Part shown: positions 39,935 to 47,256 of the stretch, in pieces
How positions within the stretch are numbered: the first letter of the stretch is position 1
How the letters are laid out: each line of letters starts with the position of its first letter
Source: Hyphomicrobiales bacterium
Lineage (GTDB): Bacteria > Pseudomonadota > Alphaproteobacteria > Rhizobiales > WTKA01
Length of the DNA stretch: 47,256 nucleotides
NCBI GenBank assembly: GCA_011524605.1
Contig: WTKA01000061.1
Span: forward strand, 1 to 47,256
Reading direction: 5' to 3'
Notes under the pieces: generated by a model
The model's database searches: none
What the model saw: only the letters and a program-made list of their open reading frames with translations
What the model was told of the DNA's origin: nothing
Position numbers and translations under genes: made by a program

Positions 39935-41977
39935 ATGAAAATAATTTCTTTTTTAAAAAAATATAAATATTATTTAATTCCATTCATCGTTATTTTAGCA
40001 CTCATTTCAATTTTACCAAAAATTAATGCTGTACTTGCCCTAGTCACGCCACCTGAATTGCCAAAAGCGCAAGCTGCAAAGAAAATTGAAAATTTACAGC
40101 AAAATTGGAATTGGGATGTAAGCCATCGTTTTCACCATGAAAGCCAAGGAACGAATACATTTCCTGTCCCTGTTGAATGGTTTGTTGCCTTAGAACAACC
40201 GCTTTCTTCGCCTCTTGGATTGTTATTCCCGGGCGTTGATAAAAACCTATTTGTGGATCAAAAATATTTAGGTCGTATGGGCTTTTTGCCGAGTGAAAAA
40301 TCAAATAAAAATCTTTATAATTTACCAATTGGCTTTGCTACAACGCCTTTCCAGCATATTGCAGGTCTTGATGATGAAGTAACATCTGTTGGTTTTACTT
40401 GCGCTGCTTGTCATACAGGTAGCCTGACCTATGATGATGTGGAGTATATTGTTCAGGGCGGCCCATCGCGCGCCGATTTAGGTCTATTCCAAGCCTCACT
40501 TGCAACTTCATTAGCGCAAACATTAGTCACGGCAAAGCTTCCAATGCCAAACAGGCGCTTTACCCGTTTTGCAAAACGCGTTTTAGGTGAGCAATATTCA
40601 TCTTCTACAAAAGCTGAATTATTAAAGCAGATGACAGCCGTTGCTATGGCCGCGAAAGCTGGCATTTCAGATCCTGTTCAGGTCACAGAAGGCTATGGAC
40701 GTCTTGATGCTCTTAATCGCATTGGTAACCAAGTTTTTGCTAAAGATTATGACCGTAAAGAGAATATTGCTCCTATAACAGCGCCTGTTAATTATCCGCA
40801 TATCTGGACTGTATCTTGGTTTGATTGGGTGCAATATGACGGCTCAATCATGCAGCCTATCATTCGCAATACGGGGGAGGCGTTAGGTGTTGCCGCTTCC
40901 CTTGATTTTAATTCTCCCATGGGCAAAGGGCGTTTTTCATCTTCTGCTTCTTTAGAAAATTTAAGTTGGATGGAAAATGCATTAAGCGGAAAAACGGCAG
41001 ATAATCAGAATTATTCGCCTTTTAAAGCGGGTAAATTTGAAGGTTTGTTAGCACCTAAATGGCCTGACGCATTTAAGAAAATTGATGTGGCTTCAGCTGA
41101 CAAAGGTAAGGCGCTTTATGAGGCTAATTGTAAAGGTTGTCATTTACCTGCAACAAATACATCGCAATTTTGGTCGGATGATGTTTTCAAGAAAATCAAA
41201 TGGTATGATAAGAATGGTCAGGCTAAATACACCAAGGATCAATATATTGACCTTAATGTTATTCCTTTAGAGAAGATAAGAACCGATCCGAGCCAGTCGC
41301 AAATCTTAGCAAATAGAAGCGTTAATACGAATAAGCTAGGCGACAGCAATGCTCTAGGCCTTGAAACTTATGTATGTATTCCTCAAAAAAAGCAGCTTTA
41401 TGGGGAGCGGAAAGCTAATGCGGTTGATCAAGAAACTCGCGTCATTGGTGAGGGGGAATATGACCTTATTACTGTTAAAGTAGAGGATAGTTCGGTAGTT
41501 AAATTTGCGCTTGCATTAGGTGCCGTCGTGCAAGAAGTGAATGATGAATGGTTTAAGGCAAATTATATCCCTAAAAAAGATCAACCTAAGTATGAAGGGG
41601 AGCAACCAAATTGTTTGCAAGCAAATGGCGGCTATAAAGCAAGGCCTTTGAATGGCATATGGGCGACAGCACCATTTTTACACAATGGTTCTGTGCCAAC
41701 CCTTGATGATTTGCTAAAGCCACAATCAGAACGCCCGCAATATGTGTTGCTTGGCCCTTCTGAGTTTGATGTGGACAAGGTTGGTCTGAAGCAGCCTACA
41801 AAAATTGATCCTTCATCTACTGGCTACGAAGATGGTTATTTTGTTTTAGATACAAAAATCATAGGCAATTTAAATACAGGTCATGAGTTTGCGGGTGAAG
41901 ATAAACCGGGTAGCCTCGGTAAAAAATTTACTGAGCAAGAGCGTAAGGATCTGATTGAATATCTAAAGACGTTATAG
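39935..41977 (+). CDS. RoxA-like di-haem c-type cytochrome (cytochrome c peroxidase/dioxygenase-like)
   Basis: N-terminal membrane/signal segment; two haem c motifs CAACH (40400-40414) and CKGCH (41129-41143); ARPLNGIWATAPFLHNGSVPTLDDLL block. ATG at 39935 preferred to 39920. Confidence 0.75.
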   Translation: MKIISFLKKYKYYLIPFIVILALISILPKINAVLALVTPPELPKAQAAKKIENLQQNWNWDVSHRFHHESQGTNTFPVPVEWFVALEQPLSSPLGLLFPGVDKNLFVDQKYLGRMGFLPSEKSNKNLYNLPIGFATTPFQHIAGLDDEVTSVGFTCAACHTGSLTYDDVEYIVQGGPSRADLGLFQASLATSLAQTLVTAKLPMPNRRFTRFAKRVLGEQYSSSTKAELLKQMTAVAMAAKAGISDPVQVTEGYGRLDALNRIGNQVFAKDYDRKENIAPITAPVNYPHIWTVSWFDWVQYDGSIMQPIIRNTGEALGVAASLDFNSPMGKGRFSSSASLENLSWMENALSGKTADNQNYSPFKAGKFEGLLAPKWPDAFKKIDVASADKGKALYEANCKGCHLPATNTSQFWSDDVFKKIKWYDKNGQAKYTKDQYIDLNVIPLEKIRTDPSQSQILANRSVNTNKLGDSNALGLETYVCIPQKKQLYGERKANAVDQETRVIGEGEYDLITVKVEDSSVVKFALALGAVVQEVNDEWFKANYIPKKDQPKYEGEQPNCLQANGGYKARPLNGIWATAPFLHNGSVPTLDDLLKPQSERPQYVLLGPSEFDVDKVGLKQPTKIDPSSTGYEDGYFVLDTKIIGNLNTGHEFAGEDKPGSLGKKFTEQERKDLIEYLKTL

Positions 41978-42003
41978 GCTTTATAAAGTCTTGAAAAATA
42001 TAA

Positions 42004-42038
42004 AGCCTCGTATCTTTTGAAGATGCGAGGCTGTTTTA
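42004..42038. terminator. Terminator between convergent di-haem cytochrome and hslO genes
   Basis: AGCCTCGTATCTT TTG AAGATGCGAGGCT then GTTTTAT; 13 bp with one T-G (plus-strand RNA). Confidence 0.82.
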
Positions 42039-42040
42039 TA

Positions 42041-43021
42041 TTATAGGCTATAGGCGCCTTCTTCATTGAGGCCGAAGAAAAAGCTTTTGCTGCAAAATTC
42101 ACATGTCATATCAATTTTACCGTCTTTTAGCATGTCAGATAGCTCTTCATTAGAAAATTGTTTGAGCAGAGACAGACATTTTTCTTCAGAGCATTGGCAA
42201 AAGCGAGACATGGGAACAGGCTCAGAGAGCTCTAAGTCAAACTCATTGAACAGGCGATAGAGGACGGTAATTGGGTTAACATTTGGATCTGTCAGTTCAT
42301 CTGGCTTGATTGTTGCCGCCAATGTCTTTGCTGTAACCCAGCCATCATCTTCTTCGGCGTCGCTATCCTCTTCCTCTTTGCCTGAAGGGAGATCTTTAAT
42401 AATAGCTTCCCCTGCCGCAGGTAAATGCTGCAAAATAAGGCCACCACCTACCCACTGGGAAGTGTTGCCTAAATTTTGCTCGAGCGTTTCTAGGTGAATG
42501 CTTGTGGGCAATTGTTCTGATTGATGAAAATAGCCTTCTGCAGCGCTAGCTAAATTATCGCCTTCAAGGGGAACAACACCTTGATAGCGGTTCATATGCT
42601 GGCCTTGATCAATGGTGAAAACCAGTTGACCGCCCCCAATCAATTGGGTTTGCTCTAATGCTTCATTTTCATCAATATCTGAAAATTTAGCACAAGCCCG
42701 AATGCCACCAGGGGTTTGAAAGTCTGAGACCATTAAAGAAATTGGGCCGTCGCCTTGTAACTGAATTGTAAAACGGCCTGTAAACTTTAAGCTTGTGCCT
42801 AAAAGACCACCTAAAAGAGAGGCGTTGCCTAATAGTTTTGAAACAGGAAGGGGGTATCCATGCTGCTCGATAATTTCTGTCATAACCGCGCCTAATCGAA
42901 TAAAGCGCCCCCGTATATTTAAGGCTGGAATATGAAAGCTTATAACTGCATTTTCCAGATTTTCTGATGCAAAGATTGGCATATCTTCTATTTTCTTTTG
43001 ATTAGAAGAAGCTTCAGACAT
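42041..43021 (-). CDS. hslO: Hsp33 redox-regulated chaperone
   Basis: C-terminal zinc cluster CQCSEEKC...CEFCSKSF; GGLILQHLP; QGDGPISLMVSDF. Confidence 0.93.
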   Translation of the reverse strand: MSEASSNQKKIEDMPIFASENLENAVISFHIPALNIRGRFIRLGAVMTEIIEQHGYPLPVSKLLGNASLLGGLLGTSLKFTGRFTIQLQGDGPISLMVSDFQTPGGIRACAKFSDIDENEALEQTQLIGGGQLVFTIDQGQHMNRYQGVVPLEGDNLASAAEGYFHQSEQLPTSIHLETLEQNLGNTSQWVGGGLILQHLPAAGEAIIKDLPSGKEEEDSDAEEDDGWVTAKTLAATIKPDELTDPNVNPITVLYRLFNEFDLELSEPVPMSRFCQCSEEKCLSLLKQFSNEELSDMLKDGKIDMTCEFCSKSFFFGLNEEGAYSL

Positions 43022-43059
43022 GGTATTCCCTTAATATAATAAAATATATGATTGGTATA

Positions 43060-43983
43060 TTATGATTTTTTCAAAAGCCAAGCCAAGATTGCTTTTTGAA
43101 TATGCATTCTATTTTCAGCCTCATCAAATACAACGGAGCGGTGACCATCAATCACATCCGCGCTCACCTCTTCCCCTCTATGGGCCGGAAGGCAGTGCAT
43201 GAATAGTGCGTCATCTTTGGCGTAGCTAAATAAATCATTTGTGATTTGGAACGGGGCTAATATCGCTGTGATATCAGTTGCAAAATCATCACCCATAGAC
43301 TCCCAAACATCCGTAACAAAACAATCAGCATTTTTTGCCGCTTCAACAGGGTCATGCGTGACAATGATTTTACTACCTGCGTTGATTAAAGGGGTTGTTT
43401 CATCAGCGCTTGGCGCCATTTCCTTAGGACAAGCAATTCGTAATTCAAAACCAAAAATATGAGCCGCTTGCATTAAAGAGCGTGTTACATTGTTGTAAGG
43501 GCCAAACCATGACACTATTTTGCCTTTCACATCGCCTCTATGCTCTTGATATGTTAATATATCCGCTAATATTTGGCAGGGATGCTCCATTTTTGTAAGG
43601 CCATTAATCACAGGCACATCAGAATGACTTGCAAGTTCAAGTAAATCATCATGATCTAAGATGCGGATCATAATGGCATCAATATAGCGCGATAAGACAC
43701 GGGCTGTATCTGCTATTGTTTCGCCGCGCCCAAGCTGCATGTCCCCTGGCGCGAGGGTAATGGTTTCCCCTTCGAGTTGGCGCATGGCAACATCAAAAGA
43801 AACACGAGTTCTTGTGGACGGGCTTTCAAAAATCATCGCTAAGATTTGCCCTTTTAGGCTATAATCAGCGTCAACATTTAAGCGATCTTTTTTCATTTCG
43901 GCTTTAAGATAAGAAGCCAGCGCTAAGATCTCATTTAATTCTTCTAGGGAAAAATCATTTAAAGATAAAAAATGCTTTGCCAT
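43060..43983 (-). CDS. argF: Ornithine carbamoyltransferase
   Basis: FESPSTRTRVSFDVAM, MHCLPAHRGEEV, NGLTKMEHPCQILADILT. Confidence 0.96.
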   Translation of the reverse strand: MAKHFLSLNDFSLEELNEILALASYLKAEMKKDRLNVDADYSLKGQILAMIFESPSTRTRVSFDVAMRQLEGETITLAPGDMQLGRGETIADTARVLSRYIDAIMIRILDHDDLLELASHSDVPVINGLTKMEHPCQILADILTYQEHRGDVKGKIVSWFGPYNNVTRSLMQAAHIFGFELRIACPKEMAPSADETTPLINAGSKIIVTHDPVEAAKNADCFVTDVWESMGDDFATDITAILAPFQITNDLFSYAKDDALFMHCLPAHRGEEVSADVIDGHRSVVFDEAENRMHIQKAILAWLLKKS

Positions 43984-44022
43984 GGGAATTTCCTTATTTT
44001 CAATGGCATTAAAAAAGTAAAA

Positions 44023-44071
44023 TAGATGAGCTATATTTTAAATATAATTGCTGTTGCTTATAACTCATCTA
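44023..44071 (-). promoter_or_regulatory. Intercistronic hairpin argD-argF (terminator-like on the minus strand)
   Basis: Minus-strand TAGATGAGTTATA / TATAGCTCATCTA, 13 bp with one wobble valid only on the minus strand, followed by TTTTACTTTTTT. Confidence 0.6.
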
Positions 44072-44081
44072 GAGAATTTGC

Positions 44082-45257
44082 TTATTGAGCTGCTTTTTCC
44101 AAAATAGAAATGGCTTCGTCAATATGTGTCTTCTCAATTATGAGAGGAGGCAAGAGGCGTAGAACATTTTCGCCAGCTGCAACGGTAAGAAGCTTGTCTT
44201 GCCTTAGCTTGTCAACAAAAGGCCGCACATCAACATTGCTTGCAAGCTGAATGCCGCGCATTAGCCCTTCACCACGAAGCTCTACATAGGTTTTTGGGTA
44301 GCTATCGACCAAAGAAGCCAGCCTTTGTTGGAAGTAAGACGATATATTTTTTACATGGTCAAGAAAGTCACTATCCAATATAATATCGAGTACGGCATTA
44401 CCAACCGCCATTGCTAGTGGATTGCCGCCATAGGTTGACCCATGACTTCCTGCCTGCATGCCCAAAGCGGCTTCTTCAGTTGTTAAACAAGCGCCTAAAG
44501 GAAAGCCGCCGCCGATGCCTTTGGCAATCGCCATAATATCAGGCTTAACGCCTGCAGCTTCATGGGCAAATAAAAACCCTGATCGACCAACACCGCATTG
44601 TACTTCATCAAAAATGAGCAATATATTATGCTCATCACAAAGAGCTCGTAAACCTTGTAGGCATTGCGGAGGAACAGCGCGAACGCCGCCCTCGCCAGAA
44701 ATAGGCTCAATAAGAATAGCAGCTGTCTCATCTGTTATAGCAGCTTTAAGTGCATCATGATCGCCCGGCTTGACTTGGTCAAATCCTTCCATCACAGGGC
44801 CAAAGCCTTCAAGATGCTTTGCTTGTCCACCTGCTGCAAGTGTTGCAAGCGTTCTACCGTGAAAAGCGCCTTCGAAGGTGATGATGCGGTATTTTTCAGG
44901 TTGCCCTTTTGCATGAAAATATTTCCGTGCCGTTTTAATTGCACATTCCATCGCTTCAGCGCCTGAATTTGAAAAGAAAACCTTGTCTGCAAAGCTCATA
45001 TCTGTAAGCCTTGTTGCCAGCTTTTCTTGGGCTGGAATTTGATACATATTAGATATATGCCATAAGGCATCGGCTTGCTGTTTTAAGGCGTCAACAAGGT
45101 GAGGGTGGCAGTGGCCTAATAAATTCACCGCAATGCCAGCTGCAAAGTCAAGATATCGTCGGTCATTTCCATCAAATAAATATACGCCTTCACCCCGCTC
45201 AAACCGATATTGTGAACGTGGGTATGTATTCATTAATGATGGAACATTATAACTCAT
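44082..45257 (-). CDS. argD: Acetylornithine/aspartate aminotransferase family protein
   Basis: [68 protein letters not shown]; adjacent to argF. Confidence 0.95.
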   Translation of the reverse strand: MSYNVPSLMNTYPRSQYRFERGEGVYLFDGNDRRYLDFAAGIAVNLLGHCHPHLVDALKQQADALWHISNMYQIPAQEKLATRLTDMSFADKVFFSNSGAEAMECAIKTARKYFHAKGQPEKYRIITFEGAFHGRTLATLAAGGQAKHLEGFGPVMEGFDQVKPGDHDALKAAITDETAAILIEPISGEGGVRAVPPQCLQGLRALCDEHNILLIFDEVQCGVGRSGFLFAHEAAGVKPDIMAIAKGIGGGFPLGACLTTEEAALGMQAGSHGSTYGGNPLAMAVGNAVLDIILDSDFLDHVKNISSYFQQRLASLVDSYPKTYVELRGEGLMRGIQLASNVDVRPFVDKLRQDKLLTVAAGENVLRLLPPLIIEKTHIDEAISILEKAAQ

Positions 45258-45267
45258 CTCTTCCTCT

Positions 45268-45303
45268 AAAATAAAAAAGGCCGTGAGACCTATTCACACG
45301 ACC
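45268..45303 (-). terminator. Terminator-like hairpin in the argD 5' region (candidate attenuator)
   Basis: Minus strand GGTCGTG - 11 nt - CACGGCC then TTTTTTATTTT, ending about 11 nt before the argD ATG. Confidence 0.65.
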
Positions 45304-45310
45304 ACTTTTA

Positions 45311-45339
45311 CTTATGCCTTTATTGCGTGAAAAGGTCAA
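45311..45339 (-). promoter_or_regulatory. Candidate sigma-70 type promoter of argD
   Basis: Minus strand TTGACC - 17 nt - CATAAG, placing the predicted start at the base of the hairpin. Confidence 0.35.
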
Positions 45340-45641
45340 TCTTTTTTCATCTGCACACCTTTAAGAAGATTTATCTCTCTTAACACTTATCAGTAAGCGG
45401 GTGAATTTAGTCTTGATTTTATTAAAATTTGTATAAATAGCGTCTGCATTCAGAATTTAACGATAATTTTCGAATCAATGCAAAAAAGTATGGAAAATTC
45501 CTTAAGGACAATGTAGAGGTGGTTGCGCTGGAACACAGTTTCAGCTTAAATAAACTAGTCATAATGAACTTGCCTTAAGTTAGCCTCGTCCTCCTTGCAG
45601 CTAATTATAATAGGTAAGGTATAAAAAATAATGGAGATGGC

Positions 45642-46157
45642 ATGAGCTGGACAGATGAACGAGTAGAGCGCCTAAAGAAAATGTGGGCCGAAGGATTAAC
45701 TGCCAGCCATATAGCAAAAGAATTAGGTGATGTTACTCGCAATGCTGTTATTGGTAAGGTGCACCGTCTTGGCCTTTCGGGACGTGCTAAAAGCACTCGT
45801 AAGCCAGTTAAACGCACTGTCAAAACCACAAATGCCGCAACAATTGCAAAAACAGAAACAGTGCAAGCGCCAATCCCCCAGCCTTCTCCCACTATTGCTG
45901 TTGGTAATACAGCGCTGAAAAGTGAAGTTATGCTCCAGCCAGCAGCTATGCCACAGCGTCGTCAAGTTGAAGAGCTTATTATCCCACTTCATCAACGCGC
46001 CTCTATTTTACAGCTTAATGAACATCGTTGTAAGTGGCCTATTGGCGACCCAACGCAACCAGATTTCCATTATTGCGGTCGTCAGAAAGACCCTGCAAAG
46101 TCCTATTGCGATCACCATTGCGGCGTTGCTTACCAAAGCCAAGATCGTAAGCGCTAA
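45642..46157 (+). CDS. gcrA: GcrA cell cycle regulator
   Basis: MSWTDERVERLKKMWAEGLTASHIAKELGDVTRNAVIGKVHRLGLSGRAK; C-terminal CKWPIGDP...FHYCG. Confidence 0.96.
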   Translation: MSWTDERVERLKKMWAEGLTASHIAKELGDVTRNAVIGKVHRLGLSGRAKSTRKPVKRTVKTTNAATIAKTETVQAPIPQPSPTIAVGNTALKSEVMLQPAAMPQRRQVEELIIPLHQRASILQLNEHRCKWPIGDPTQPDFHYCGRQKDPAKSYCDHHCGVAYQSQDRKR

Positions 46158-46199
46158 TTTCTCTAGCCTTTTATCAAATTAAAAATAATGAGTTGATCG

Positions 46200-47051
46200 A
46201 TGCAAATTATCAATGAGTTTAGCGATATTGCAGATCAATTTGATGCTGTTTTATGTGATGTATGGGGTGTGATCCATAATGGTAAGCGCCTTTATGATGG
46301 GGTGAAAGCGCCTCTTGCCCAGTTTAAGCAAGCTGGCAAGCCTGTGGTTTTGCTCACAAATGCCCCGCGCCCGCCGCAAGATGTTAAAATTCAAGTTGGT
46401 GGTATGGGGCTAGATACAGATTGTTATGACGATATTGTAACATCAGGCTATGTAACCCAAACTTTAATAGATGATCTTGGCGACAAGCCTATTTTTCATC
46501 TAGGGCCTGAGCGCGATCGCAGCTTATTGCAAAAGCAGCTCGGGCAATTAACCGCTTTGGAAGAGGCTAAGGCTGTTGTTTGCACAGGGCTTTTTGATGA
46601 TACATATGAAACGCCCGATCATTATAATGAAATGCTTTCTGATATAGCTGAGCGGCAACTGCCCTTTATCACCGCCAATCCTGATCTTGTCGTTGATCGC
46701 AATGGCACGATGATTTATTGCGCGGGTGCATTAGCAAAGCGGTTAAGTGAGCTAGGCGGCAAACCGATATTATCAGGCAAGCCTTATAGTGCAGTTTATG
46801 AAAAAAGTTTGGAAGTGATTGCTGAACAAGCAGGTAAAGATATTCCAAAAGAAAAAATTCTCTGCATTGGCGATGGCCTAATGACCGATGTCAAAGGGGC
46901 TTTGGATAATGATTTCCCATGCCTCTTTGTTTTTGGCGGCATTCATAAAGCTGATATTTTGCCAAATGGCAGCTATAGCGAAGCAGGCGCTCAATCTCTC
47001 TTTGCTGAAATAGGCCGTATTCCAGATTTTGGCATTGAAAGTTTAATTTAA
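46200..47051 (+). CDS. HAD-superfamily class IIA hydrolase (TIGR01459-like)
   Basis: FDAVLCDVWGVIHNGKRLYDG, VLLTNAPRP, SGKPYSAVYE, CIGDGLMTDVKGA. Confidence 0.9.
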   Translation: MQIINEFSDIADQFDAVLCDVWGVIHNGKRLYDGVKAPLAQFKQAGKPVVLLTNAPRPPQDVKIQVGGMGLDTDCYDDIVTSGYVTQTLIDDLGDKPIFHLGPERDRSLLQKQLGQLTALEEAKAVVCTGLFDDTYETPDHYNEMLSDIAERQLPFITANPDLVVDRNGTMIYCAGALAKRLSELGGKPILSGKPYSAVYEKSLEVIAEQAGKDIPKEKILCIGDGLMTDVKGALDNDFPCLFVFGGIHKADILPNGSYSEAGAQSLFAEIGRIPDFGIESLI

Positions 47052-47172
47052 TTTAATCTGGATTTTTAGTTTTAGCTTTAAACATTACGTAGATAAAAGC
47101 GAATTACATGATACACGATGCTGATCATTATAAATTGGCATGGAGTTTATAATCTCATATTAACAAAAATAT

Positions 47173-47206
47173 AAAAAAACTGCCCGCATTGATCAAATGC
47201 AAGCAG
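47173..47206 (-). terminator. Rho-independent terminator of a minus-strand gene extending past the window
   Basis: Minus strand CTGCTTGCATT TGATC AATGCGGGCAG then TTTTTTT; two wobbles valid only on the minus strand. Confidence 0.85.
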
Positions 47207-47241
47207 CTTTTATTCTTTGATATTATTTATAATAGCGCTTA

Positions 47242-47256
47242 TTAATTTGCTTGCGC
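47242..47256 (-). CDS. Possible C-terminal end (…AQAN*) of a minus-strand CDS cut by the window edge
   Basis: Minus strand GCG CAA GCA AAT TAA just upstream of a minus-strand terminator; too short to identify. Confidence 0.3.
   Translation of the reverse strand, partial: AQAN

Noticed and set aside
45472-45476. GAATC (GANTC, CcrM site) upstream of gcrA and several GATTC sites upstream of atpH
   Set aside because: GANTC is expected every few hundred bases at this composition; I did not count enrichment, so no regulatory claim is made.
45605-45892. Minus-strand 95-aa ORF over gcrA
   Set aside because: Antisense to the highly conserved N-terminus of GcrA.

Overview
The window is an AT-rich stretch of alphaproteobacterial chromosome. 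Gene content and synteny suggest a low-GC Rhizobiales/Hyphomicrobiales-like organism, but I did not place it taxonomically. Most of it is recognisable core genome. In order it carries: cpdR-like response regulator; MJ0042 zinc-ribbon protein; ftsE-ftsX-ydcF-like; xthA; DUF2333; MOSC protein; a complete urea uptake and urease locus (urtABCDE, a 68-aa membrane ORF, ureDABCEFG); a giant PodJ-like SEL1/peptidoglycan-binding protein; rplS; fsa; xerC; a polyprenyl diphosphate synthase; DUF937; a MATE exporter; gpmA; atpHAGDC; an orphan family-5 peptide-binding protein beside a shortened SbmA/BacA-like transporter; a membrane-anchored cytochrome c; dnaQ; a RoxA-like di-haem cytochrome; hslO; argF; argD; gcrA; and a HAD hydrolase. 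I found no CRISPR array, rRNA, tRNA, transposase, prophage or toxin-antitoxin system, and no clear defence system. The least explained signals are non-coding: a bulged 17-bp stem in the rplS leader; hairpins in all three non-coding gaps of the atp operon; a terminator between urtA and urtB; a terminator-like hairpin just upstream of argD; and a near-consensus sigma-54 promoter before urtA. The most interesting protein-level items are the 68-aa ORF between urtE and ureD, the N-terminally shortened SbmA-like protein next to a YejA-like binding protein, and the RoxA-like di-haem protein. All calls come from reading the sequence and translations by eye; no database search or folding program was run.
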